The notes beneath the pieces are model-generated. The model did no database searches, had not been told where the DNA came from, and was given only the letters and a program-made list of their open reading frames with translations. DNA of 64,000 bases from CADEEN01 sp963751775 (GTDB lineage: Bacteria > Pseudomonadota > Gammaproteobacteria > Burkholderiales > Burkholderiaceae_C). Made by a program: the position numbers and the translations under genes. Positions 1 to 9,513 of this stretch are shown in pieces. How positions within the stretch are numbered: position 1 is the stretch's first letter; every line of letters starts with the position of its first letter. The stretch lies in contig CAVVVW010000019.1 in assembly GCA_963751775.1 (NCBI GenBank), positions 62,001-126,000 on the forward strand, in the 5' to 3' direction.

Positions 1-1
1 G

Positions 2-697
2 GCCGTGGCCGGACTGCCCTTCCTGGCCCGGCGCCCGGTAGCCGATCTCGATCGCCTGCGTCGGATGGCCAGCCTGTTCCTGGATCGCAAGGAATTCAGC
101 GGTGCCGGTGGCTTCGTCGTCGACGATGCGACCGCGCTGTCGGTCGCCGTGCAGGCCTGCCTGCCGGTGCTCGAACTGGGTATCGAACAGTACGATGCGT
201 TCGTCGGCATCGTGATGCATGCCGACGCGGTGGTGGCCGAGCGCGAGGTCACCGATGAACATGGCGTCGTGCACCGCTACGACGAGGTTCTGGCCGGCGA
301 GGCCATTGAAGGCGGCCCGCTGATGTTGAGCTGGGCCGACGTGCAGGCGACTGATGGTTTGCAAGCATCGCCGACGGCCTACAACGTCGTGATCCACGAG
401 TTCGCGCATGTGCTCGACATGCGTGACGGCGCGCCCGATGGCGTGCCCTTGCTTCCCACGGCCGCAGCCCGTCAGGCCTGGCTGGCAGTGCTGATGCCCG
501 AGTACGACCGCTTCTGCGAGCGTGTGGTCTGCGGCTACGACACCGTGCTCGACGAGTACGCCGCCGAGTCGCCAGACGAATTCTTCGCCGTTGCCTCGGA
601 GGCCTTCTTCGTCACGCCGCGCGAGCTGCAGCAAGAGCAGCCGGCGTTGTACCGGCTGTTGGCGTCGTACTACCGGCAGGACCCGGCCGCGCTCTGA
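2..697 (+). CDS. mtfA: MtfA-family zinc peptidase (5' end missing)
   Basis: MtfA-type cytosolic zinc metallopeptidase. In enterobacteria MtfA binds the glucose repressor Mlc/DgsA; the role in betaproteobacteria is less clear. The zinc signature HEFAH is about residue 131 of the visible protein, with the downstream acidic stretch around DEYAAESPDEFFAVASE and the family C-terminus PALYRLLASYYRQDP. The frame is open to the window edge and E. coli MtfA is about 265 residues, so some 30 N-terminal residues are probably outside. It converges on clpA, with its stop only a few bases from the clpA stop. Confidence 0.9.
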   Translation, partial: AVAGLPFLARRPVADLDRLRRMASLFLDRKEFSGAGGFVVDDATALSVAVQACLPVLELGIEQYDAFVGIVMHADAVVAEREVTDEHGVVHRYDEVLAGEAIEGGPLMLSWADVQATDGLQASPTAYNVVIHEFAHVLDMRDGAPDGVPLLPTAAARQAWLAVLMPEYDRFCERVVCGYDTVLDEYAAESPDEFFAVASEAFFVTPRELQQEQPALYRLLASYYRQDPAAL

Positions 698-701
698 AGC
701 C

Positions 702-3004
<2,303 letters not shown>

Positions 3005-3008
<4 letters not shown>

Positions 3009-3379
3009 GCGGCCTCCATAATGCATTGCAGCGGGTGGCCGGCGCGTTTGGCAGCGGCTTGAACCAGTTCGACCTTGGTCGCGGCGATGTCCTTGCTGTA
3101 GACCCCGCACACGCCCCGACCCTCGTGGTGGATCTTGAGCATGATCTGCGTCGCGGTGTCGATATCGCGCAGGAAATACTCCTGCAGCATCAGCACGACG
3201 AACTCCATCGGCGTGTAGTCGTCGTTCAGCATGACGACCTGGAACAGCTTGGGCGGTTCGACCCGTTGTTCCTGGCGTTCGGCCAGCACCGTACCCTGAC
3301 CGTCTTCGCGCGCAGGCATCCGCGCCGGATCAGGCGCATTGGGCGCTTTTGGCGGCGGTGACGGGGGCTCGGCGGGCAT
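3005..3379 (-). CDS. clpS: ATP-dependent Clp protease adaptor ClpS
   Basis: Adaptor that binds N-end-rule substrates and delivers them to ClpA. The core contains the family segment VVMLNDDYTPMEFVV and the helix FVVLMLQEYFLRDIDTATQIM, then the conserved H-H-E-G-R-G-V-C-G motif. Length is 124 residues, with a proline-rich and poorly conserved first 40 residues. It overlaps clpA by four bases. Upstream on the minus strand a TAGAAT hexamer lies close to the start and could be the -10 element of the clpSA promoter, but no good -35 partner is visible. Confidence 0.96.
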
Positions 3380-3476
3380 GCTGTGATTCTATCGAGTCGG
3401 GCTCCACACACGGCCCGAACGGATATCTGGTGCTGGTGATGCAAGTCTCAACCCTGCGCCGGTCGTTGCAGCAACC

Positions 3477-3506
3477 TTGACATGGCGCCGGCAAGCTCTC
3501 GACAAT
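3477..3506 (+). promoter_or_regulatory. Candidate sigma-70 promoter of the cold-shock gene
   Basis: A perfect TTGACA hexamer at 3477-3482 is followed after 18 bases by GACAAT at 3501-3506 (four of six matches to the -10 consensus). The cold-shock start codon lies 45 bases downstream, leaving a short 5' leader. Inference from sequence alone. Confidence 0.45.
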
Positions 3507-3550
3507 CCGCCCTGCATTGCGACCCATTGCATTGCCGCAGGAGCAGAAAC

Positions 3551-3805
3551 ATGGCCTTCGGTACCGTCAAGTGGTTCAACGACGCCAAGGGGTTCGGGTT
3601 CATCGAGCCCGAAGCGGGGGGCGCCGACGTTTTCGCCCACTTCTCCTGCATCCAGATGGAAGGGTTTCGCACCCTCAAGCAGGGCGGGCGGGTGTCGTTC
3701 GATCTGGTGCTCGGGCCCAAGGGTGACCAGGCCCAGAACATCCGCCCGGTCGACGCCCAGGGTGCACCGTTGCCTGTGGCGGCGGCGCCGAGCCCCGCAG
3801 CGTGA
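3551..3805 (+). CDS. CspA-family cold-shock domain protein
   Basis: Small single-stranded nucleic-acid-binding protein (84 residues). The cold-shock domain starts at the ATG of MAFGTVKWFNDAKGFGFI, which contains RNP1 (KGFGFI). RNP2 is recognisable in the segment DVFAHFSCI. A short alanine/proline-rich tail follows. The reading frame extends 23 codons further upstream, but the conserved N-terminus fixes the start at 3551. It diverges from clpS, the usual arrangement in Burkholderiales, where this block normally lies close to icd. That is part of the argument that the DNA between here and icd was inserted. Confidence 0.95.
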   Translation: MAFGTVKWFNDAKGFGFIEPEAGGADVFAHFSCIQMEGFRTLKQGGRVSFDLVLGPKGDQAQNIRPVDAQGAPLPVAAAPSPAA

Positions 3806-3962
3806 CGCCTGGACCGCGCTCAGTTCGGTCGCGACGCAAATACCCGGTGGCGTTGGGCCTTGGTGCCAGCAGCGCGGGCCTAGGCTGAACTGCTCGAACA
3901 GCCATCCTTGACCGGCAGCCCCCCGGACTTGCTCGCGCAATTCCGCGGCTGCGCGAAATGTG

Positions 3963-4328
3963 TCATTTCTCCGGCCAGATGGAGGCCGCGCTCAATTGGC
4001 TGCTCGACGCATCGGGCGCAACGAAATCGACCCGGATCTTGTCACCGGCCTTGAGTTTGGACAGGTCGTAGACACCCTCGGCGACATGGACCAGGCCTGT
4101 GCGACCGTCCGCCGCGCGCAGCCGGACCGTCCGTCCGCGCGCGTCGACCAGGACCACGGCGTAGACCTCGGGTTGGGGTGCGTAGTTGATGCCGCCCCCT
4201 TGCATGCGCTGGGCACCCGCACCCGCGGCCCCACCGCCGCCACCGCCGCCTGCCGGCTGGGCAAGCACCGGCTGCACCAGCATCGCGGCCAGAAGGCCGA
4301 AGCAGATCGATTCGATGACTTTTCTCAT
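3963..4328 (-). CDS. Small secreted protein of unknown function
   Basis: 121-residue protein with a clear Sec signal peptide: the N-terminus MRKVIESICFGLLAAMLVQP ends in an ALA-type cleavage site (VLAQP). A glycine-rich linker follows, then a compact domain with alternating hydrophobic positions (VYAVVLVDARGRTVRL, GDKIRVDFVAP). It is probably a small periplasmic beta-rich domain. No family recognised. It lies between the cold-shock gene and the proposed left end of the island, so it could be backbone or island. The 157 bases between it and the cold-shock gene show nothing else. Confidence 0.7.
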   Translation of the reverse strand: MRKVIESICFGLLAAMLVQPVLAQPAGGGGGGGAAGAGAQRMQGGGINYAPQPEVYAVVLVDARGRTVRLRAADGRTGLVHVAEGVYDLSKLKAGDKIRVDFVAPDASSSQLSAASIWPEK

Positions 4329-4428
4329 TCTCGGCCCCTAGGCAGTCGATTGGTCAGCGCAGCGATTTTCCACCACTTCGGCACAGCGGATCGCCAGGCC
4401 CGCCGTGAAACAAGCCGCGCAAGAAGGC

Positions 4429-4464
4429 AAAAAGCCCCTGGATTCCCTTGCAGGAGCCAGGGGC
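4429..4464 (-). terminator. Rho-independent terminator (minus strand)
   Basis: Stem GCCCCTGG (4434-4441) pairs with CCAGGGGC (4457-4464) and, read on the minus strand, is followed by a run of five T (4429-4433). It would end transcription coming from the toxin-antitoxin and mobilisation genes to the right. The rest of 4329-4662 shows no gene. Confidence 0.6.
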
Positions 4465-4662
4465 CCGCCAGACACGCCGCGGGGCGCCATGCAAGGTCGT
4501 GGAAAGCTCACATGTTCGATCATCACTTCCCAATCGGGCGCTGAGCCTGCGTTCATGCGGGTACTCTGTCGCCAAAGTTTTGCCGTGGCTCCATGCGTGG
4601 CCCCATTCATTACCCTGCCGTTGAACGGCACCTCACCCGGGCAAAAAGATTCGTTGCTCAGG

Positions 4663-5064
4663 TCAGCGTTCCGGGCTACCAGCCGGCCCAGCCCACAGCC
4701 GAGAGAACTGGAAAGACAGTTCGCGGTGGTGCCGAATCGACAGCAGATGAACCAAGTGGCCCGGCGTCGCCACGGTGTACAGAATCAGATAGTCCCCGTG
4801 CAGGTACTCGCGCAGGCGATCGGCCGCACCCGTTGGCAATGCGGAGAGCTGCGCGAGTGCCTCGGCAGACTGCGGCGGCTGGTCCAGATAGCGCCGCCCG
4901 ATACGGGGAAAGCGCCGGAGATTGGGGATGACGGTGGTGCGGAGTTCGTCCAGCAGCTTGTCGTAGGCCGACGCCGCATCGGCCTCGGTTAGGAAGGACT
5001 CGATCGCCGCCAGCCGGTCCAGGAAGCTGGCCGTCAGTTCGACCCGAACGACGGGCTCAGCCAC
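4663..5064 (-). CDS. RelE/ParE-superfamily toxin
   Basis: 133-residue protein with the ParE fold pattern: N-terminal strand VVRVELTASF, two helices rich in Ala/Leu/Arg, the segment NLRRFPRIGRRYLD, and C-terminal strands GDYLILYTV and HLVHLLSIRHHREL. ParE toxins act on DNA gyrase and RelE toxins cut mRNA at the ribosome; the sequence does not decide which applies. It overlaps the upstream antitoxin gene by eight bases on the same strand, the normal two-gene arrangement. It lies next to the relaxase genes and may help maintain the island. Confidence 0.8.
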   Translation of the reverse strand: MAEPVVRVELTASFLDRLAAIESFLTEADAASAYDKLLDELRTTVIPNLRRFPRIGRRYLDQPPQSAEALAQLSALPTGAADRLREYLHGDYLILYTVATPGHLVHLLSIRHHRELSFQFSRLWAGPAGSPER

Positions 5065-5407
5065 GTTTGCGCGCAGTCCCGCTCGCCTTCACCTTGCCCT
5101 TCGTGCCGGCTGGCGGCGCACCGGCCCGCCGCGCCTGCAGCACGGCAATGCCTGCATCCGCGTCCTGGGTCCGCCCGGCTGCAATGTCCGCGAGGCCACG
5201 CCGTGCGTCGTCAATCAGCAGCAGGTGGATGCGCTCACGCTCCAGGCGGTGGTAGTAGTCCAGGCGCTCTGCGTCGATGAGGGCGACATAGCTCTCGCCA
5301 TTCTTGGTGATGATCTTCTCGGCGCCGGCCTTGACCTGTTCAGCCAGGTCGGACAGCGTGGCACGCGCCTGGGTGAACGGCACCACATCGCTGGCAGAGA
5401 CACCCAT
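5057..5407 (-). CDS. Phd/YefM-type antitoxin
   Basis: Antitoxin partner of the ParE-like gene. From the ATG at 5407 it reads MGVSASDVVPFTQARATLSDLAEQVKAG..., the Phd/YefM pattern (V-P-F/I-T-x-A-R-x-x-L-x-x-L) that forms the DNA-binding N-terminal domain. It is followed by KIITKNGESYVALIDAERLDYYHRL and a basic C-terminal tail expected to contact the toxin. The frame continues upstream to 5665, but that part is unlike the family and low in plausibility. The 270 bases up to the relaxase stop contain nothing else recognisable. Confidence 0.82.
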   Translation of the reverse strand: MGVSASDVVPFTQARATLSDLAEQVKAGAEKIITKNGESYVALIDAERLDYYHRLERERIHLLLIDDARRGLADIAAGRTQDADAGIAVLQARRAGAPPAGTKGKVKASGTARKRG

Positions 5408-5678
5408 GGGACGCCCATCCGGAAGTTGCAGAATTCTGCGCAGTCTACGCGCTTCCGCACACGGCGGGAAGGCCGGCGCGCCTGTACGGCGAGACACCCT
5501 ATGCGTGCTGGAGAAGAGAGCGCGGCACGCTGGGTCAAGGGCGGGCAACGCCCGGCACAGCGAACCCTTGACGCGGCGCGCAGCGCAGACACGCTCGGGG
5601 TCGCAGGCAGGCGGCTGCTCCAGTGGCCTGCCCCCGAGCCCGTCCGGCGGCGAGGACGTGCGCATTTGCTCGCCGCCG

Positions 5679-6683
5679 CTACCGGCTCATGTCGGGGCCG
5701 CGGCTTGGCTCCGGCGACACCCGTTGAACGGTCCGCCCGCGGTCCACGGTCATGCCCGGCAGCTCCGTCTGCCGCTGCGCGGCGCGGTGGCGTTGCACGG
5801 CCCGCGCGACGTCCGTCTGCATCACGAAGTCGACGATGCTCTTGCTGAGCTTGCGGTCGGCCGGGTCGGGCGATGCCGCCAGCGCCTTGGTGATCTCAGC
5901 CCAGGCCTGCAGCGCGCTGGAACGCGTGGCCCGAAACGCCGGCCCCGACTTGTGCTCACTGCGCGTCTTGCTGGTTCGCGCCGCGGCACCGGGCTGTCGC
6001 TCCCAGCCGCGAAGGCTGCGCCGCGACACGCCTCGCGTCGCCTGCGACGACGCCTCGGCCTCGATGCCCCAGCCGCGCAGCTTCTCGGCAAAGGTCTCGC
6101 GCCAGCGGTGCAGGTCTTCCTTGCGCGGGTTCAGGCGCTTGCCGTCGCGCCCCTCCGCGCGCACGCTGATGTGCACATGCGGGTTCGCCTGGTGCGTGTG
6201 CAGGACCATCACGTAGCGGTGGTTCGCCAGCTCGGCCTTGGCAAACTCGCGCGCCGCCTGCCGCACCACACGGGCGTCGGTGCCGGTCGGCATGGACAGC
6301 ATGATGTTGAACGCCTCGCGGCGCTCACTGACCTCCGGGATGCGCGTGCCGCCGAACCGCCATTGATCGGCGATCGCGCGCAAGGCCTCCCTGCCCTCGC
6401 GCACGGCACCGCGGTCGTCCTCGATCGGAAGCCGACCCGCCTTCGCGATGTAGCGCAGGTGCGCCGCGATGGCGCCCATGCCACGCCCGCCGCCGGTGAC
6501 CTTGACCATCACCTGCGGCGCGCGGCGCTCGACCGTCGCGCGGATGCGCTGCCGCAGAACCTGGGCGCGCTGCCGAACGGCGGCCTCGGTCAGCACCGGC
6601 GTGCGCGACGCCGTCATGCGGTTCGACGGGTAGAACAGCCGGTCGCCCCATTGCACGAGCAGGCCATCGATGGTGCTGGGCAT
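5679..6683 (-). CDS. Relaxase / mobilisation nuclease
   Basis: 334-residue conjugative relaxase of the MobA/VirD2 superfamily. It would nick an origin of transfer and lead single-stranded DNA into a recipient. The metal-binding histidine motif is at residues 162-171 (HTHQANPHVH). Upstream is the segment GRGMGAIAAHLRYIAK with candidate tyrosines. A basic C-terminal part (RTSKTRSEHKSG) follows. It is preceded by the MobC-like gene with a 12-base gap and was probably co-transcribed with it. No type IV coupling protein or mating-pair genes are present, so the element would be mobilisable rather than self-transmissible. Confidence 0.82.
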   Translation of the reverse strand: MPSTIDGLLVQWGDRLFYPSNRMTASRTPVLTEAAVRQRAQVLRQRIRATVERRAPQVMVKVTGGGRGMGAIAAHLRYIAKAGRLPIEDDRGAVREGREALRAIADQWRFGGTRIPEVSERREAFNIMLSMPTGTDARVVRQAAREFAKAELANHRYVMVLHTHQANPHVHISVRAEGRDGKRLNPRKEDLHRWRETFAEKLRGWGIEAEASSQATRGVSRRSLRGWERQPGAAARTSKTRSEHKSGPAFRATRSSALQAWAEITKALAASPDPADRKLSKSIVDFVMQTDVARAVQRHRAAQRQTELPGMTVDRGRTVQRVSPEPSRGPDMSR

Positions 6684-6695
6684 GGCAGTTCTCCC

Positions 6696-7241
6696 TCACA
6701 GGCGGTCGATCAGCGCCGAGGCCCGATCGAGGTGGCGGCGGATCTCGGCGTCGGCCGTTTCGAGGCGATCCCGGTAAGGCCTGGCCTGCTCCACCTTCGC
6801 TTGGCGCAGCAGGGTGACGAGCGCCACGAGATCGGTCGACAGCGCGGCCATGCGGTCGTTGGACGCGAGCAGGGCCGCGCGATCGGCCTGGCGCTCGGCA
6901 ACGGGCTGCGGCAGACGGCTGCCGGCCACAAGCCGCGCCACGTAGTCGCCGTAGGACAGGCCGAGCGCGCCCGCGTTCAACATCAGTGCGTCGGCGTGGG
7001 CTTGGGGAAGTCGCAGCGTGAGCTTGGCGGTCTCTCGGGTCGGGACCTGGTCCGGGGTCTGACCGTCAGACCCCCTCTTCATCGGCGCCACCGCCGCCGT
7101 CGCGCGCAGGTCGAGACTCATCACGAGGGCGCGGCGCACGAGCTGGGCAACGCCCATGCCGCGGCAAGCCGCGGCGGCGCGGACGGCATCGCCGATGCCG
7201 CGCAGGTCGATCGTCACGCGATCACGCGACGCGCCCGCCAT
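6696..7241 (-). CDS. MobC-like relaxosome accessory protein
   Basis: About 181 residues. The N-terminal half contains a segment typical of small ribbon-helix-helix-like mobilisation proteins (RVTIDLRGIGDAVRAAAACRGMGVAQLVRRALV). A second stretch (TAKLTLRLPQAHADALMLNAGALGLSYGDYVARLVAG) looks like another DNA-binding copy. A helical C-terminus follows. The ATG at 7241 is preferred to the frame's earlier ATG because the preceding residues are unlike a protein N-terminus. A 21-base palindrome (7054-7074) lies inside the gene and encodes the link GSDGQTP between the two halves, so the gene may carry an inserted short repeat. Confidence 0.6.
   Translation of the reverse strand: MAGASRDRVTIDLRGIGDAVRAAAACRGMGVAQLVRRALVMSLDLRATAAVAPMKRGSDGQTPDQVPTRETAKLTLRLPQAHADALMLNAGALGLSYGDYVARLVAGSRLPQPVAERQADRAALLASNDRMAALSTDLVALVTLLRQAKVEQARPYRDRLETADAEIRRHLDRASALIDRL
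7054..7074. repeat. 21-bp perfect palindrome, copy 1
   Basis: Arms GGGGTCTGAC and GTCAGACCCC flank one central base (C). It lies in the MobC-like coding region, in frame. The identical arms recur at 7362-7382 with the complementary central base. It could be a binding site for the neighbouring ParB-like protein or a dispersed REP-type sequence. Confidence 0.75.
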
Positions 7242-7342
7242 GTCGAACCTCGCGCCGGATGCCGCATGGCATCCATTCACTGGCGGGCCGCCTATCCTGC
7301 CATCCATCTTTTCTCACCCTCTTCACTCCACTCTCCATGGGT

Positions 7343-8324
7343 TCAGCGTTCGGCCTGCGAAGGGGTCTGACGGTCAGACCCCTGCAGCCAACGTGTGGCG
7401 ATGCCTTCAACCCGGCCCCGCAGGGCGATCAATTCGGGCGCCGCGATCGGGCTCGCATCGGGCGGCTTGATGCGGCTGAGCGCGCGCTCCAGCCGATCGC
7501 AGGCCGCATTGGCTTGGGCGATCAGCTTGTCGGGTGGCGACACGGCGGGCTCGTTCGGCGCGGGCTCGTCGGCCGCGGAACGGATGGCGGACACCGATGC
7601 GCGCGTGATGTCTGCCTCGCTGGCCAGCAGGGCGTGAACCTGGCCGGGCCTGTCGGCGTGCAGCTTGCTGAGTTCGTGCAGCGTACGGGGCGACGTGCAC
7701 CGGCCGGACTTCAGCGCATCGTCGAGCACCGGCGGAAGCTCCAGCAGCGACAGGTGGTGCGCCACCGCCGTCAGGTTCATGCCGAGCTGCCTGGCGATGG
7801 TCGCATTCGAGTCGCCCGCATCGACCTGCGCGCGGATGAACCTGGCCAGTTCGAGCGGGGTCAGCCCATGGCGCTTCTGGTTCTCGGCGACCTGGGCATA
7901 GCGATCGGCAGGCAGGTCGCGCACGACGACCGGAACCTCATGCAGACCGGCACGGATCGCTGCGCGCAGCCGCTTGGCGCCGAAGTGAACCTGGTGCCGG
8001 CCATCGCTGTCGGCAGGATGCACGACGAGCGGCTGCAGGACGCCGCGCTGTTGGATGTCCGCGGCAAGCTCATCGAGCGTGTCCTCGGGGAACTCGGTGC
8101 GCGGGTTGTTTGCATCCTCGTAGAGCATCGACACGGCCACCAGCATCGGTCTGCCGTCGTGGCGCCGAGCTTGGCTGCCGCGGGTGAGATCGCTCCCGAG
8201 TGCGGCTTCGGTACGTACTGGTTGCGGCGCCGCCTCTACGGACTGATGGCGGTGCGGTCGTCCCTGGCTCCGCGTCGAGCAGATCGAGCTGAACCTCTTT
8301 CGACTTGTTCCACGGCAGGCGCAT
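7343..8324 (-). CDS. ParB/Spo0J-family protein (one frame shift)
   Basis: ParB-type DNA-binding protein of a mobile element. The N-terminus MRLPWNKSKEVQLDLLDAEP starts at 8324. The frame changes near 8260 and continues with a ParB nuclease/CTPase-like domain (VSMLYEDANNPRTEFPEDTLDELAADI, GVLQPLVVHP, HQVHFGAKRLRAAIRAG, VVVRDLPADRYAQVAENQKR). A helix-turn-helix region follows (LTPLELARFIRAQVDAGDSNATIARQLGMNLTAVAHHLSLLELP). No parA accompanies it. The order parB-mobC-relaxase is common in betaproteobacterial mobile elements. Its last codons contain the second 21-bp palindrome. Confidence 0.8.
7362..7382. repeat. 21-bp perfect palindrome, copy 2
   Basis: Same ten-base arms as the 7054 copy, with central base G. 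It lies in the last codons of the ParB-like gene, where it encodes GSDRQTP. The two copies are about 300 bases apart and together flank the start of the MobC-like gene. Confidence 0.75.
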
Positions 8325-8601
8325 GAACGGATCGTGCCGCCGCATTCCGAGGTGAGGAAGTACCCGTCAAGACTTGCGCAGTGGCTTGCCGTCGTCCCGC
8401 CTGGATTCAGTTGCACCCGGGACGTCCCAGCACGTCCCGCCGCCGTCACGCCTCGTTTCAACTTTCTCTGACTCGCCCCTCAGTAGTGGCGGGCAACGGC
8501 CATCAAGTCCGAGCGACTGACTGTCCACAGACCGACAGCGGTCAGCGTGAATGCGTTGGCCTGGACCAGTAATCGACCCATAACCGACCTTCACAATGAT
8601 G

Positions 8602-8642
8602 GAAAGCGGACGTTGTAGTCAGGCTTGCAGGGGTCCGCTTTC
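8602..8642. repeat. Inverted repeat in the 8325-8772 intergenic region
   Basis: GAAAGCGGAC (8602-8611) pairs exactly with GTCCGCTTTC (8633-8642) around a 21-base loop. There is no T-run on either side, so it is not a standard terminator. It lies between the divergent ParB-like gene and the GNAT/GH3/radical SAM operon and could be an operator. The remaining 450 bases of this gap hold no recognisable gene; the operon promoter should be here, but I see no convincing -10/-35 pair. Confidence 0.5.
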
Positions 8643-8772
8643 TCATCGACCACAATTGATTGGTGCTGGCTCACATGCGCACGCCACGATTGCGGCGCAT
8701 GGTGGTTCTATCGGTCTAGTGAGTCGCCGTGGTCAGTGCGAAGACTTCTTGTTTGGCGAGAGAATTGATCCG

Positions 8773-9513
8773 ATGAACGAGCCCGCCGAATACACCTGCC
8801 ATGTCGTGAGTACCGCTGCGTTGGACAGCCAGACGCGGCGCGCCATGTGCGATCTGTACCTGTCGTGCTACGAGGCCACGACTCCGGAGCGGTTCGAGAG
8901 TGATCTGCGCAACAAGGACGAGGTCCTGCTGTTGGATGCTGGGAAGCAGCTCGTGGGGTTCACGACCCTCCGGGTATTCGATGCTGTGTGGCACGGCGAG
9001 GAGATCCGGGTCGTGTTTTCCGGCGATACGGTCGTCGATCGGCAGCATTGGGGACAGCAAACCCTGTCCCTGAATTGGGTACGGCGGATGGGCCAGATCA
9101 AGCGCCTGCAACCTGACAAACGCCTTGTATGGTTGTTGCTGGTCAAAGGCCATCGCACCTATCGCTACCTGCACGTGTTCGCGAAGGCGTTCCATCCGCG
9201 CGAAGGCGCGCACGACGTGAGCCTCGCGGCCCTCGCCAGTCATTTGGCCCAGCAGCAGTTCCACGAAGACTACAACCCGGCGTCTGGCCTGGTGGAGTTC
9301 GTGCCGTCGCGCGGGCAGTTGAACGGGGAACTGGCCGATCCCCGCCCGGAGGAAATGTCGCGAGCCGGCGTCGCCTACTTCCTGCAGCGCAATCCCGGCT
9401 TCAGGCGCGGCCACGAGCTGGTGTGCGTCTGCGACGTAGAAGAAGAGAACATGAAGCCCATGACCTTGCGACTGTTCCGACAGGGGTTCAATGGGTCGAT
9501 TCCACAGAGCTGA
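8773..9513 (+). CDS. GNAT-fold-like protein, first gene of the biosynthetic operon
   Basis: About 246 residues from the ATG at 8773. The frame is open further upstream, but nothing before this ATG looks like protein. The pattern DLYLSCYEAT...VLLLDAGKQLVGFTTLRVF...IRVVFSGDTVVDRQHWGQQ resembles the beta4-beta5 core of GNAT acyltransferases, with a later segment KGHRTYRYLHVF. It could acylate an amine or be a degenerate GNAT fold with another role. The last 23 bases overlap the GH3 gene, so the two are translationally coupled. Codon use and frame integrity are normal here, unlike the genes downstream. Confidence 0.6.
   Translation: MNEPAEYTCHVVSTAALDSQTRRAMCDLYLSCYEATTPERFESDLRNKDEVLLLDAGKQLVGFTTLRVFDAVWHGEEIRVVFSGDTVVDRQHWGQQTLSLNWVRRMGQIKRLQPDKRLVWLLLVKGHRTYRYLHVFAKAFHPREGAHDVSLAALASHLAQQQFHEDYNPASGLVEFVPSRGQLNGELADPRPEEMSRAGVAYFLQRNPGFRRGHELVCVCDVEEENMKPMTLRLFRQGFNGSIPQS

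Noticed and set aside
4400..4560. tRNA gene as integration target at the left island end
   Set aside because: The strong hairpin there has a T-run and no cloverleaf or T-loop could be drawn; it is a terminator.
5304..7370. 688-residue plus-strand ORF across the relaxase and MobC-like genes
   Set aside because: Arginine/alanine-rich low-complexity translation antisense to genes with clear motifs.
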